A DNA stretch of 64,000 nt from Bifidobacterium animalis subsp. animalis ATCC 25527 (GTDB lineage: Bacteria; Actinomycetota; Actinomycetes; Actinomycetales; Bifidobacteriaceae), in assembly GCF_000260715.1 (NCBI RefSeq), contig NC_017834.1, positions 1,426,001 through 1,490,000 of the forward strand, given 5' to 3'. A model generated the notes under the pieces. It searched no databases. It saw only the letters and a program-made list of their open reading frames with translations, and had not been told where the DNA came from. The number at the start of each line of letters is the position of its first letter. The stretch's first letter is position 1. Below are positions 26,472-36,493 of this stretch, one piece after another. A program made the translations under genes and the position numbers.

Positions 26472-27263
26472 TTACTTCTTGACGCCCCCGAAACGACGGT
26501 CACGATGAATATAGCGGTCGATGGAACCCCACAGCACTTCGCGGCCGCAATCCGGGAACAGCTCGGGCACAAAGTCGAGCTCGGCATAGGCGGCCTCCCA
26601 CGGCAGGAAGTTGCTCGTGCGCTGCTCGCCGGAAGTGCGGATTACCAAATCACAGTCCGGAATATCGGGATTGTACAGATGTTCGGAAATCATCTTCTCG
26701 GTGACGCGGTCGCCTTTGATCCTGCCATCGCGCACCTCGCGTGCGATTGCCGCGGCGGCGTCAGCGATTTCGGCACGGCCGCCATAGTTGATGCAGAACA
26801 CGACATCGATCACCTTGTTGCGCTTGGTGCGCTCCATGGCCACCTCGAGCTCGTCGATGACGGATTTCCACAGCTTCGGCCTGCGCCCCGACCAGCGTAC
26901 GCGAACGCCCCATTCGTCCATCTGCGCCACACGGCGGTGGATGATGTCACGCGAGAACCCCATGAGGAAGCGCACCTCCTGCGGCGAGCGCTTCCAATTC
27001 TCGGTGGAGAACGTGTACAGACTCAAGTAGCGCACGCCGGCTTCGATTGCGCCGGCAATCGTGTCGAACACCACCGGTTCGGCGGCCTGATGACCGTCCG
27101 TGCGAATGAGACCGCGCTGCTGCGCCCAGCGTCCGTTGCCATCCATGATCACGCCGACATGACGGGGAACCTTGTTCTTCGGGAAGTCCGGGATAATCGT
27201 GGGGTCGGAGAACGGCGCGGCCGGCACGCTCAAGGATTTGTAGTCCACTGCATCAAAAGCCAT
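26472..27263 (-). CDS. uppS: Isoprenyl transferase / undecaprenyl diphosphate synthase
   Basis: Adds isopentenyl units in cis to make the polyprenyl carrier for cell wall synthesis. 263 residues. HVGVIMDGNGRWAQQRG holds the catalytic Asp, and YLSLYTFSTENWKRS, INYGGRAEI and DLVIRTSGEQRTSNFLPWE are family blocks. No Shine-Dalgarno; TAGATT (27270-27275, minus strand) ends six bases before the ATG and overlaps the end of recO, so an internal leaderless start is possible. It ends the dxr-ispG-hydrolase-recO-uppS run. Actinobacteria often carry two such enzymes of different chain length, so the exact product is not certain. Confidence 0.95.
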   Translation of the reverse strand: MAFDAVDYKSLSVPAAPFSDPTIIPDFPKNKVPRHVGVIMDGNGRWAQQRGLIRTDGHQAAEPVVFDTIAGAIEAGVRYLSLYTFSTENWKRSPQEVRFLMGFSRDIIHRRVAQMDEWGVRVRWSGRRPKLWKSVIDELEVAMERTKRNKVIDVVFCINYGGRAEIADAAAAIAREVRDGRIKGDRVTEKMISEHLYNPDIPDCDLVIRTSGEQRTSNFLPWEAAYAELDFVPELFPDCGREVLWGSIDRYIHRDRRFGGVKK

Positions 27264-27267
27264 GGTT

Positions 27268-27987
27268 CTAATCTAGCAAGCGCAGAGAACGAATCGGTCG
27301 CTCAAGGTAGTATTGCGCCCATTCGCGAACGATGTTCTCGCACCGCGGGTCGAGCGTCTGCAGCATGTCGAGCTGCGGCCAGTCCCCCTGTTCGAGCGCC
27401 CGCAACTGGTCGAACACATGCGCCGGCACGCGCACGGCGTCTGGCGTGTGGTCATTCGGGCACATTGCGCCGCCTGCCGAAGCCGAGAAGAACTCCACGT
27501 CCTGACTGCCGCACACCACGCATGAGTCGAGGCGAATAGTCCAGCCGGCCAATGACATCGCGCGCAGAATATACGACAGTGCAATGGCCTGAGGGTCATG
27601 CAGATGCCTGCTCAATGCGCCCAATGCGGCGATGAGCAGGCGGTACTGCGCTGCTGCGGGCTCGTGCTCGGCGGGGAGCAGATCGGTCGCGGTCTCGCAC
27701 ATCGCGCTGGCCGCAGTGTATGTGGCATAATCTCCCGTGATGCCGCCGGCATACGCACTTACGGATTCCGCCTGCCGCACGCTGTCGAAAGTGCGACCCT
27801 CACCCAGCAGGAGATCGATGCGCATGAACGGCTCCAAGCGCGCCCCGAATCTCGATTTCGTGCGGCGCACGCCTTTCGCCACCGCACGCACCTTGCCGTG
27901 GTCGCGGGTAAGCAATGTGATGATGCGGTCGGCCTCGCCGAGTTTGGCGGTGCGCAGCACCACGGCCTCGTCCCTGTATAGCGCCAT
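27268..27987 (-). CDS. recO: DNA repair protein RecO
   Basis: Recombination mediator that loads RecA with RecF/RecR and anneals SSB-coated strands. 239 residues: an N-terminal OB fold (RDEAVVLRTAKLGEADRIITL), the helical body, and a metal-type region with CVVCG, later CPNDH. The ATG at 27987 has GGGAG in range. Four bases separate its stop from uppS, a very common recO-uppS pairing in actinobacteria. Confidence 0.95.
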   Translation of the reverse strand: MALYRDEAVVLRTAKLGEADRIITLLTRDHGKVRAVAKGVRRTKSRFGARLEPFMRIDLLLGEGRTFDSVRQAESVSAYAGGITGDYATYTAASAMCETATDLLPAEHEPAAAQYRLLIAALGALSRHLHDPQAIALSYILRAMSLAGWTIRLDSCVVCGSQDVEFFSASAGGAMCPNDHTPDAVRVPAHVFDQLRALEQGDWPQLDMLQTLDPRCENIVREWAQYYLERPIRSLRLLD

Positions 27988-27999
27988 GCGACGGGCTCC

Positions 28000-29742
28000 C
28001 TAGAACCTGAACAATCCCCAGAAGGAGAAGCACAGCAGCATCGAGATCAGCGTGATCGTGAGGATCCAGAAGAACACGCGGCCGAATCTGCTGGTCGCGA
28101 TGATCTGATCGTCGTTGTGCGCGAGCGCACGCCACGCGTCGCGATTCATGGGCCATTGCAGCAGTCCCCGCTGCGACCAGATCTCAATGATGTGCTCGAT
28201 CATCGACGCCCATGCCCACAGCACGAGCACGCATGCGAACTGGGTGACGGGCCAGCTCCAGTACATCATGCCGGCACTCGGATTGGGAGCCTTGCCCCAC
28301 GCCAATTGCACGACGGCGATCACCACTTCCGCGAAACCGCCCAGGAAGAGCAGACCGGCCGCCGCCGTCATTATCGCGGTGAATCTCAGAGCGCGTGCGA
28401 ACGGCTTGCGCATGCCCATGCCATGTGACTGGTGGCGCACCCGACGCATGATCGCGCGTATGAGGGTGACCACGAGCAGAACGGCCGATATGAGCATCAT
28501 GATGAGGTTCAGCCCCATCACCACAATGCCATACCACGTCATCGCAGGGCGTGAATGCAGTTCCAACGGCACTGCGATCGACTGGTAGAGCGGCGTTCCC
28601 GCAACGGGCTCGCTTGTCTGTGTGAGGCCCCGCGAAGTGCCGGCCACCCACGACACCGTGTCGCGCACGTAATCGTCGGCGAACGGCGTGTTCTCCATCG
28701 CCTCATCTCCCAGACGCAGCACATGGTTCGCAATCGGGTAGCTGCGCAGCGTCACATTGTAGTTGCCGGCTTTGTGGGCCTGTTCGAGAATGTCTTTGAA
28801 GCCCTGCACCTGTGCGGTCATCACATCCTTCGCCCCATAGGCCACGAGGGTGGGAATGCGGTAGGCGGCCGACACCGACGTGTTGAGGTCGGCGTTCGTC
28901 AATCCCAGGGCCGGCAGGTCTAGCGAGAAGACGCGGCGCACTATCGACTGGTACCCCTCGTTCGCGCCAACAAGGGCGAAGTCCTGCACGGCGAGGAATG
29001 CGAGTGCGTGCCGGGCAGAGAACACCATGGGCGAAAGCAACACCTGGAAGGCGAGATTGTCGTCGCGCTGCACCACATACGACGCGATCCATGCGCCTTC
29101 GGACGTCGCATAGAGTCCCACGCCCTTCGGATTCACGTTCTTGAATCCGCGCATCATGTTGATGACCTGCTCGTAGATCACCGCGGAGCCCTCATAGTCA
29201 CGGGTCATGTCGTTCGTGTTCCACACCGGCTTGTCTATGACCGCTGTGACGAAGCCGGCGGATGACATGGCCGTGGCGATGTCGCCGAATGAATTGTCAC
29301 ATGTGCCGTAGCCCGCGCCGTGGAAGAAAATCACCGCCGGCAGATTGTCTCCGGCCCCTTGGGGCTCCCGGAAGTTGATGTTGATGCGCTGCACATCACC
29401 GGTGCTCGGCTGCTTCGCATCGATGGCCTGATGCCATTCATGCACCTTGTAGGCGCCCTGTTTGGGCAGTTGCTCACGTGTATCGAAGGTGACCGCCGTG
29501 TTCGGCGACAGCGTGGCGAATGTCTGCCCGGTGGGCGTGTTGTCTGCCGGCAGGCGCGTGTAGTTTGACGCCATGACGAGCACGCCGAGCAGAATGATGA
29601 AGATCGGCAGTGTGATCATGAGCCGACGTGTGCGGCTGAAGCCCTGCCTCTCCGGTACTTCGTGAGCTTTGGACACGCTGAATCCTATCGACTTGTCTGT
29701 TTCCTGTTCCCGTTCCGGCACATTCGCGTTCGCATTCCGCAT
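28000..29742 (-). CDS. Membrane-anchored alpha/beta hydrolase
   Basis: 580 residues. One N-terminal membrane segment (about 41-59, MITLPIFIILLGVLVMA) precedes an alpha/beta hydrolase domain that should lie outside the cell: oxyanion motif FFHGAGYG at about 138, nucleophile Ser in YATSEGAW, Asp in VAYGAKDVMT and His in IANHVLRLG. Residues after about 390 hold four or five further membrane segments, so the catalytic part is held by helices on both sides. It sits between ispG (14 bases) and recO (13 bases) in a co-directional run. Substrate unknown; an ester or peptide of the envelope is a guess. Confidence 0.75.
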   Translation of the reverse strand: MRNANANVPEREQETDKSIGFSVSKAHEVPERQGFSRTRRLMITLPIFIILLGVLVMASNYTRLPADNTPTGQTFATLSPNTAVTFDTREQLPKQGAYKVHEWHQAIDAKQPSTGDVQRININFREPQGAGDNLPAVIFFHGAGYGTCDNSFGDIATAMSSAGFVTAVIDKPVWNTNDMTRDYEGSAVIYEQVINMMRGFKNVNPKGVGLYATSEGAWIASYVVQRDDNLAFQVLLSPMVFSARHALAFLAVQDFALVGANEGYQSIVRRVFSLDLPALGLTNADLNTSVSAAYRIPTLVAYGAKDVMTAQVQGFKDILEQAHKAGNYNVTLRSYPIANHVLRLGDEAMENTPFADDYVRDTVSWVAGTSRGLTQTSEPVAGTPLYQSIAVPLELHSRPAMTWYGIVVMGLNLIMMLISAVLLVVTLIRAIMRRVRHQSHGMGMRKPFARALRFTAIMTAAAGLLFLGGFAEVVIAVVQLAWGKAPNPSAGMMYWSWPVTQFACVLVLWAWASMIEHIIEIWSQRGLLQWPMNRDAWRALAHNDDQIIATSRFGRVFFWILTITLISMLLCFSFWGLFRF

Positions 29743-29755
29743 GCGGCGCAGTCGT

Positions 29756-30946
29756 CTACCGGTGCAGATTCTCGCCGGTCAGCGGCATGACGACGGGGCC
29801 GGTGCCCATGCCGTCCTCACTCTCGCCCATGGTCTGCGCGATCTCATGGGCGTATTTGAGCAGTGTCTCCACGATTCTGTCTTCCGGCACGGTCTCGACC
29901 ACCTCTCCCTTGATGAAGATGCGCCCTTTGCCATTGCCTGACGCCACGCCGAGATCTGCTTCCCGTGCCTCGCCCGGACCGTTGACTATGCAGCCCATCA
30001 CGGCCACGCGAATCGGTGCGGCGATGCCTTTGAGCCCCTCGGTGACGGCGTTCGCGAGCTGGATCACATCCACCTGCGCACGGCCGCAGCTCGGGCAGCT
30101 GATGATGTCGAATTTGCGCGGTCGCAGACCGAGGTATTCCAGGATCTTGCAGCCCACTTTCACCTCTTCGACAGGGGGCGCGGAGAGCGAGACGCGAATC
30201 GTGTCGCCGATGCCTTCGGCGAGCAGCGCACCGAAGGCCACGCAAGACTTGATGGTGCCCTGCCAGGCCGGACCTGCCTCGGTGACTCCCAGGTGCAGCG
30301 GCCAGTCTCCTTTGGAGGCGAGCAGCCGGTAGGTCTCCACCATGGTGACCGGGTCGTGGTGCTTGACCGAGATCTTGAAATCGTGGAAACCCACATCTTC
30401 GAACATGCGCGCTTCCTTGAGCGCGGACGCCACGAGTGCCTCGGGCGTGGGGCCGCCGTACTTGGCGTAGAGCTCCTTGTCGAGCGAGCCGGCGTTGACT
30501 CCGATGCGCAGCGAGATGCCGGCGTCTGTGGCCGCCTTGCAGATCTGCGGACCCACCTCGTCGAATTTGCGAATGTTGCCCGGGTTCACGCGCACTGCCG
30601 CGCAGCCGGCGTCGATCGCCTCGAACACGTACTTGCTCTGGAAGTGGATGTCGGCGATCACCGGAATCGGCGATTTCGCCACAATCTTCGGCAATGCATC
30701 GGCATCCTCCTGGTTCGGCACCGCCACGCGCACAATGTCGCAGCCCGCTGCCGTGAGTTCGGCGATCTGCTGGAGCGTGGCACCGACATCGGATGTCTTC
30801 GTGTTGGTCATGGACTGCACGGAGATCGGCGCTCCCCCGCCGACCGGCACCGGCCCCACCATGATGCGGCGTGACTTGCGGCGCGCATGCAGCGGGCTCT
30901 CGCTTACCGCTGCCTCACCTGTCTTACGGAACGTTGGCTCACTCAT
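29756..30946 (-). CDS. ispG: 4-hydroxy-3-methylbut-2-en-1-yl diphosphate synthase
   Basis: Iron-sulfur enzyme that converts methylerythritol cyclodiphosphate to HMBPP in the MEP pathway. 396 residues from the ATG at 30946 ([14 protein letters not shown]). [28 protein letters not shown] and the 4Fe-4S ligands in [13 protein letters not shown] and [12 protein letters not shown] are plain. A further in-frame start at 30979 lacks a ribosome site. It lies 121 bases downstream of dxr, the committing enzyme of the same pathway. Confidence 0.96.
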   Translation of the reverse strand: MSEPTFRKTGEAAVSESPLHARRKSRRIMVGPVPVGGGAPISVQSMTNTKTSDVGATLQQIAELTAAGCDIVRVAVPNQEDADALPKIVAKSPIPVIADIHFQSKYVFEAIDAGCAAVRVNPGNIRKFDEVGPQICKAATDAGISLRIGVNAGSLDKELYAKYGGPTPEALVASALKEARMFEDVGFHDFKISVKHHDPVTMVETYRLLASKGDWPLHLGVTEAGPAWQGTIKSCVAFGALLAEGIGDTIRVSLSAPPVEEVKVGCKILEYLGLRPRKFDIISCPSCGRAQVDVIQLANAVTEGLKGIAAPIRVAVMGCIVNGPGEAREADLGVASGNGKGRIFIKGEVVETVPEDRIVETLLKYAHEIAQTMGESEDGMGTGPVVMPLTGENLHR

Positions 30947-31067
30947 ACCTGTTCTGGAACTCTTTCTGCGGTACTGCACGGCATGCCCGCGCCAGGTCCC
31001 GCGTGTTCTGTGTCTGGTGTGCTGTGTCTTATGTATGCAGACTGTTGTCTGCGCGGATGTCGAAAGA

Positions 31068-32258
31068 CTATCCCTTGGCGGCGATGATCTCGTTGGCGCG
31101 CACGCGCGCCTCCCGCTCGAGCTCCTCGACCTCGGCCACCGATTCGAACAGTGGATTCGCGCTCATCTGCGCATCCATCTGTTCAATCGTCTCAGCCACA
31201 CTCGGCACAATGTCAAGATAGGCCAGTCTACCGTCGAGGAAGGCGTGCACCGCCTGCTCGTTGGCCGCATTCAACACCGTAGTGTGTTTCTCGGAGGCTT
31301 TCAAGCATTGGCGCGCAAGATTCACCGCCGGGAACGCATCGTTGTCGAGAGGCTCGAACGTCCATTCCGCGGCTTTCGTCCAATCGCATCCACGTGCCAC
31401 GTCATCGAGACGCACCGGGGCGGAGAGTCCCAGAGCGATCGGCAGTCGCATGTCGGGCGGCGATGCCTGGCTGATTGTGGCGCCATCGCAGAATTCGACC
31501 ATCGAGTGGACGATGGATTGCGGGTGCACGGTGACTTCGATGTTGTTGGCGGCCACGTTGAACAGTCTGCTCGCCTCGATCACTTCAAGACCTTTGTTCA
31601 TGAGCGTCGAGGAGTTGATGGTGACCACTGGCCCCATGTTCCACGTCGGGTGGTTCAGCGCCTGCTGCGGAGTGACGGATTTCATCTGCTCTCGTGTCCA
31701 ACCACGGAACGGGCCGCCCGAGGCAGTGACGATGAGTTTGGCAATCTCGGCATGCGTACCTGCGCGTAGGCTCTGCCAAATGGCCGAATGCTCGGAATCC
31801 ACCGGATTGATCTGGTGTTCACGTGTCTGCGCATCGAACAGGAGGTGGCCTCCGGCCACCACCGACTCCTTGTTGGCCAGAGCGAGCTGGGAATCGGCCT
31901 GCAACGCGGCAATCGACGGTTCGAGTCCTATGGATCCGGTGATGCCATTGAGCACCACGGGAGCTCCGGCACCCGCCAGTGCCACCACCTCGTCCTGTCC
32001 ACTGCGAATCTGTGTGGCGTGGGCGCCCTTGGCGTCCAATGCCTGCCGAAGCGGCTCCTCGGCCTGCGGGTTCGACACCACCACAAGCGGTACATGGAAC
32101 GAGGCGGCCTGTTCTGCCAGCAGCCCCACATGGGAGCCCCCAGCAGCCAGACCGGCCACCTCGAACCGATCCCTATGGCGATCGATCACGTCAAGTGCCT
32201 GGGTGCCTATCGAACCGGTGGATCCCAGAATGATGACTCGTTGATGCTCTGCTTCCAT
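31068..32258 (-). CDS. dxr: 1-deoxy-D-xylulose 5-phosphate reductoisomerase
   Basis: Makes MEP from DXP with NADPH, first committed step of bacterial isoprenoid synthesis. 396 residues. The N-terminal Rossmann motif is [16 protein letters not shown], followed by [24 protein letters not shown] (metal and substrate region), TASGGPFR and NHPTWNMG. The ATG at 32258 has GGGGGTGG eight bases away; an in-frame GTG at 32270 lacks one. ispG and uppS follow downstream on the same strand. Confidence 0.96.
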   Translation of the reverse strand: MEAEHQRVIILGSTGSIGTQALDVIDRHRDRFEVAGLAAGGSHVGLLAEQAASFHVPLVVVSNPQAEEPLRQALDAKGAHATQIRSGQDEVVALAGAGAPVVLNGITGSIGLEPSIAALQADSQLALANKESVVAGGHLLFDAQTREHQINPVDSEHSAIWQSLRAGTHAEIAKLIVTASGGPFRGWTREQMKSVTPQQALNHPTWNMGPVVTINSSTLMNKGLEVIEASRLFNVAANNIEVTVHPQSIVHSMVEFCDGATISQASPPDMRLPIALGLSAPVRLDDVARGCDWTKAAEWTFEPLDNDAFPAVNLARQCLKASEKHTTVLNAANEQAVHAFLDGRLAYLDIVPSVAETIEQMDAQMSANPLFESVAEVEELEREARVRANEIIAAKG

Positions 32259-32310
32259 TGAGCGTTCCACCCCCGGATTTCAATCGTTATGCGAATACGT
32301 GCCCGCTGAC

Positions 32311-33912
32311 TTACTGTCTCGGGGCCAAGTCACGTCCTGACGGCGCATCGGGGAACGCAAGATCGGGAATGTCAATGTTCATCTGGCTCTCACGAATATA
32401 GCGCCGCACGACGTCGTCGTTCCTTTCCCCCGAATTTTGCGACTGATCGGAGGAATCCGTTGGGGCGTGGGTCGACGATGGCATCGGCAGGTCGGGGATC
32501 GAGACACTCGTGAGCTTCGGCACCGACAGCGTGTCGAAGATTGACTTGGCCTCGTCCAAGGAGCTTGAGCTCTGCGGAATGCTCGAGGTCTCATGCGCCA
32601 TCAACGCCAGCGACGACAACGTTTCAGAGGCCTGTGGCTGTTCAGCGACAAAAGGTTTCGTCTGTGCCGGTGCAACCGTCTCGGCATCGTCGGTTTTGTC
32701 ATCCGCTGTGTTCGGGGCACTCGGAGCCTGGGCAACGGATGTGGATGGCGTTTGGCTGGCCGCCCTTTCGTACGACGGAATGGTTCGCGGCGCGGGCGTG
32801 ATCGGTTGAATGGACGAAAGGGAGGCATGCGCGGCACTATGCGTTCCCGGCCCCAGTGTGCTCGCAGATGGCGTGTCGTGATTCTCCACCACCGGGGCAA
32901 TCGTCTCGGTTGGCGCGGAGTCCTCGGAGAACGGCAACGCAGCGGCCGCGACTGGCGCGGCAGGCGTCTGGCTGACGGTAGGCGGCACAATCACCGGTGA
33001 TGGGCTGACGGTGCCCGTGTTGAAGATGGCCTCCTCCTGGGCATGCAGTTCGTCAAAACTGCCGTGCGTGGAATCCGGCTGCTCCGCGGCTGCCTGCGCC
33101 GGCGTCCCAGAGACGCTCGCCATGCTGTTGGTTGATGAGGCCGAATTCTCCTGCGTACCTGCCACGGGTGCCTGCGGCACATTGGCGAACAATGGCTTGA
33201 CGCCATTCACCGGTGTCGACGGAGCCGCGCTTTCCACCGTGCCAGCGGCTGGAATGCTGCCATTCTCATTGAGACGCTGGTAGGATTCCAACCGGTTAAG
33301 CAGATCGGCGCAAGTGGCCAGGTAATAGTCGACCTGTCGCTGGTCGTAACCGCGCGGCCCTTTCACCACGGTGAACGCCGCGTTCTCTATGGCCTTCGCA
33401 TTGAGATTCGGGTATGGGTCGTCACCCACGGCCGGATGCGTTCCGTCGGTCGTCACCTCGGACAGCTCGTAGGCAGCCTTGTCCATGATGTCGTCAATGA
33501 GCCGATCGACCTGCTTGCGCTTGTATGAGAGCGCCTTATGCTGTCCCGAGGCGAATCGGGCACCGTGGTCGCGGTCTGCATGGCGCTGCAATTCGCGCAG
33601 CGACTCCTCCATCTGCGCTTTCCAGGCCACCCGCCCGAGCTCGCTGATCTCGGCAAGCGTCTGCTTGTCACACAACGCGCTTTTCAGACGGTCGAGCATG
33701 GCATCCACATTCGCCGGCACATACCCGCCCTTCACCATGGCGAACGAGGCATTCTGTATGCTGGCCAAGGTGAGCGAGGGATCGCCTTCGTCATAGAGTC
33801 GATGGGCCTGGGCCACGAAGGCATCCACCTGACGTGGATCATACCCCCTGGAATGCTTTCCAACGCGGGGAATGCTGGTGGATGTGCTGCTCGATTCCTG
33901 TTCCTGCGCCAT
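32311..33912 (-). CDS. Large protein with four DivIVA-like motifs
   Basis: 533 residues from the ATG at 33912 (MAQEQESSS), chosen for AAGGA six bases upstream. The first 210 residues carry four related motifs of the DivIVA N-terminal kind: RGYDPRQVDAFVAQA, GYVPANVDAMLDRL, SYKRKQVDRLIDDI and GYDQRQVDYYLATC. The remaining 320 residues are low-complexity, rich in Ser, Thr, Pro and Ala, likely disordered, and end RYIRESQMNIDIPDLAFP. No membrane segment. It may be a polar or divisome-linked scaffold, but function is inferred from motifs only. It lies 52 bases upstream of dxr on the same strand. Confidence 0.72.
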   Translation of the reverse strand: MAQEQESSSTSTSIPRVGKHSRGYDPRQVDAFVAQAHRLYDEGDPSLTLASIQNASFAMVKGGYVPANVDAMLDRLKSALCDKQTLAEISELGRVAWKAQMEESLRELQRHADRDHGARFASGQHKALSYKRKQVDRLIDDIMDKAAYELSEVTTDGTHPAVGDDPYPNLNAKAIENAAFTVVKGPRGYDQRQVDYYLATCADLLNRLESYQRLNENGSIPAAGTVESAAPSTPVNGVKPLFANVPQAPVAGTQENSASSTNSMASVSGTPAQAAAEQPDSTHGSFDELHAQEEAIFNTGTVSPSPVIVPPTVSQTPAAPVAAAALPFSEDSAPTETIAPVVENHDTPSASTLGPGTHSAAHASLSSIQPITPAPRTIPSYERAASQTPSTSVAQAPSAPNTADDKTDDAETVAPAQTKPFVAEQPQASETLSSLALMAHETSSIPQSSSSLDEAKSIFDTLSVPKLTSVSIPDLPMPSSTHAPTDSSDQSQNSGERNDDVVRRYIRESQMNIDIPDLAFPDAPSGRDLAPRQ

Positions 33913-34144
33913 CGACGTTCCTTCCATACTGTGTTCCGTGGGCTGTCCGGGCATGCCACGCAGCTCAACGAGCTACAAGCCTAGCTCAAGAATACGTTCG
34001 CTCACAGACCCATTACGCTCGTGGTCGCGTACACCGCCATCGCGGCTGCCCACGCTCACGATTCTAGTCAGTTGGCGTACATGCCGCATCCGGGCCGCCG
34101 CGTCCGCCGCGGCTCTTCCACCCCTCCTGTATAGTGGTCTGTTG

Positions 34145-34220
<76 letters not shown>

Positions 34221-34280
34221 GTTTCTTCTCCGTAAGCCATATCGTCTCCGGCGCCTCTTTTGATTCCTATACTCGGCAAT

Positions 34281-34772
34281 ATGACCAATATTTTCGAAAG
34301 CGTTTCCAACCAACTTTCCGCACTGCCACAGCTGCTCCCCTCCTTCGTGCGCAAACCGGACCCGAACGACGAACGCATTGACGATCTGGAGAACCAGATC
34401 GCCCGTCTTGACCGCGAGTCCAAATGGTGCGACGTCGAGCTCGACCGCCGTATCAAGGAGCTCACTGCCGAGGTCGATGCATTGAAGCGCACGCGGCATC
34501 ATGACCATTCGCTGCGCACGGCGGACCGTGTGCTCGCAATCGTGTTCATGTCGCTTGCCGCGTTGATCCTCGTGCCGATGTTCCTCACCCTGTTCCATGT
34601 GATCAATCCGGCCGGTGAGACGATCCGTTGGGTGGTCTTCGCACTCTTCGCCGTCGCGGGCGGCATGGGCGTGGCGATCACCATTGCACATGGCAAGCTG
34701 CCGCGCACACGCGACTCGCTCATCGTGTTCATCTGTGCGGCATTGCTGCTGCTGGTTGCCTGCCTGCTCTAG
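34281..34772 (+). CDS. Coiled-coil membrane protein, unknown function
   Basis: 163 residues from the ATG at 34281. Residues about 30-75 form a charged heptad region (DERIDDLENQIARLDRES and ELDRRIKELTAEVDALKR), then three hydrophobic segments (VLAIVFMSLAALILVPMFL, WVVFALFAVAGGMGVAITI, SLIVFICAALLLLVACLL). No family recognised. The start has no Shine-Dalgarno, but TATACT (34268-34273) ends seven bases before it, so the transcript may be leaderless. It stands alone between the tRNA and a bidirectional terminator. Confidence 0.72.
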   Translation: MTNIFESVSNQLSALPQLLPSFVRKPDPNDERIDDLENQIARLDRESKWCDVELDRRIKELTAEVDALKRTRHHDHSLRTADRVLAIVFMSLAALILVPMFLTLFHVINPAGETIRWVVFALFAVAGGMGVAITIAHGKLPRTRDSLIVFICAALLLLVACLL

Positions 34773-34812
34773 CGTCGTCCACCGTGTGATTGCGAATCCC
34801 GTCGTCGCATAC

Positions 34813-34840
34813 GAAAAGGCCCGGCACATGCCGGGTCTTT
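34813..34840. terminator. Bidirectional intrinsic terminator
   Basis: CCCGGC-acat-GCCGGG (34820-34835) is flanked by GAAAAGG on the left and TCTTT on the right. It lies between the convergent genes at 34281-34772 and 34897-35313. Confidence 0.8.
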
Positions 34841-34896
34841 GATGACTATGCATGAATACTCCATGAAATTCGGATTCATTCCAAGGAGTCAGCCGT

Positions 34897-35313
34897 TCAT
34901 CTGCCTTTGCCGAATGCGCGCAGCAAAATACCGTTCCAATCATCGCTCACGGTGAGCGGGGTCGCCGCATTCATACCCGCGGTCTTCGCGGCGTTCTGCA
35001 CCGTGCTCGGCGACGGAGCCCCTTCACGGCCGGGCTTGGGGGTGAGCACCCACAATGGGCCATCGTCGCCCAGCACTGCGTAGGCATCTACGATTGTGTC
35101 CGACAGTTCATCTTCGTCGTCGCCATCGCGCCACCAAATGATCGCGCCGTCGACCGCGGAATCATATTCCTCGTCGACCAGCTCCTCATCGGTGAGTTTT
35201 TCGATTTTTTCTCGGATCGAGTCATCCACGTCATCGTCCCAGAGCCATTCCTGGACCAGGTCCCCTTGGCGGAAGCCGAACTCCTCAGCGTTGTCTGATG
35301 CTGTTTGATTCAC
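34897..35313 (-). CDS. DUF3052-family protein
   Basis: 138 residues from a GTG at 35313 (VNQTASDNAEEFGFRQGDLVQEW). It matches the actinobacterial DUF3052 pattern: WDDDVDDSIREKIEKL, EELVDEEYD, IIWWRDGD and GPLWVLTPKPGR. Acidic and soluble; function unknown in the family. No ribosome site precedes the GTG; TATATT on the minus strand (35321-35326) ends seven bases before it, which suggests a leaderless mRNA. Confidence 0.85.
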   Translation of the reverse strand: MNQTASDNAEEFGFRQGDLVQEWLWDDDVDDSIREKIEKLTDEELVDEEYDSAVDGAIIWWRDGDDEDELSDTIVDAYAVLGDDGPLWVLTPKPGREGAPSPSTVQNAAKTAGMNAATPLTVSDDWNGILLRAFGKGR

Positions 35314-35418
35314 GCTCGTAAATATACCAAAGCCATGGAACAGGCCTGTTTGCAAGCCATGCGCGAATGGGTCGGGACTGTTTGGACATCGACGGCCACC
35401 CTCCGCCAACTATGCCGA

Positions 35419-36342
35419 TCATTCCTCGATGCCACTGTGCTCCGCGGATTGCGTCACCGTGCAGCGGGGCAGCGAAGCCGCCTCGCCCTTGCCTATTTTG
35501 ACGAGTGCAGTGTAGGCCTCCTCGAGCGTCGAGACCTTCACATCGCGCAATCTGTTCGGCACATGCCCCACCACCTCATCGCAATTCTCCGCAGGGGCGA
35601 GGAACCATGTGGCGCCGTCCTGCTGGGCACCGATCATTTTCAGGTCGATGCCGCCTATCGCCCCCACCTTGCCGCTCTTGTCGATGGTGCCGGTGCCGGC
35701 CACGGTGACGCCATTCGCCTCGTTCTCCGGCGTGAGCTTGTCCACCAGACCAAGCGCGTACATCATGCCGGCGGAAGGCCCTCCGATGTCTTCGATGTGC
35801 ATCGAGACGTCGGCATCGGACACATTGGCCCCCAGCTGCCTCGCATAGGCCAAGCCCGCGGCGGTGGCGGCCTCCATTGAGGAATCCATGTCCGCCTTGG
35901 CTTCCTGGTCGTATTCTTCACTGCTCTGCCCCACCGGGAACACCGCCTCACTCGGCAGCACGTTCATATGGGGCTCAAGCCAGCCGATCAATGCCCAGAT
36001 GTTCGAGATCGGGTAACCGGGCACACCGCTTGCATTCACCGTGGTGAGCAACAGTTTGCCCCTATCGGGGTAGGTGGTTGCATTTCCCACGGAGATCACT
36101 TCCTTGCCGTCTGCCTTGCCGAGCACGTTCTCGGTGGGGCCCGGACTCTCCACCACGTACGGGCTCGGCGCGAGCATGAGGCACAACGCGAGCACAACAG
36201 TGAACAGGCCTATGAAATAGCGTTTGGGTCGGTTATGCCAGCGCACGCGAAGACGCCGGAACATGCCATGATGGGGCTCGTTCGTCTGCGAGCCATTGGA
36301 ATCGGGGTGCACGATCGACTCATGTGGGTTCAACGAAGACAT
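35419..36342 (-). CDS. Membrane-anchored Lon-like (S16) serine protease
   Basis: 307 residues from the ATG at 36342 (GGAG upstream). A cytoplasmic N-terminus of about 50 residues, one membrane segment (FIGLFTVVLALCLMLAPS), a middle part, and a Lon proteolytic domain with catalytic Ser in GGPSAGMM (about 190) and Lys in GGIDLKMIGA (about 232). Actinobacterial and firmicute relatives (YlbL type) usually have a PDZ domain between; the middle part (VVESPGPTENVLG, LLTTVNASG) fits that layout, but I cannot confirm a full PDZ fold. It likely cuts extracytoplasmic targets. Monocistronic, divergent from the next gene. Confidence 0.85.
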   Translation of the reverse strand: MSSLNPHESIVHPDSNGSQTNEPHHGMFRRLRVRWHNRPKRYFIGLFTVVLALCLMLAPSPYVVESPGPTENVLGKADGKEVISVGNATTYPDRGKLLLTTVNASGVPGYPISNIWALIGWLEPHMNVLPSEAVFPVGQSSEEYDQEAKADMDSSMEAATAAGLAYARQLGANVSDADVSMHIEDIGGPSAGMMYALGLVDKLTPENEANGVTVAGTGTIDKSGKVGAIGGIDLKMIGAQQDGATWFLAPAENCDEVVGHVPNRLRDVKVSTLEEAYTALVKIGKGEAASLPRCTVTQSAEHSGIEE

Positions 36343-36493
36343 GTCTCCATAGTATGGGCAGGCCTTGGCCTCCGCATTCCACGGCAATCCACCACCATGA
36401 CGCATCCGGAATATTTAACCCGTATTGTGAGTAGAAATGCTAGATACAGACTTAAGACTTATATGACATACGACATACAGGGAAGGATCTGCC

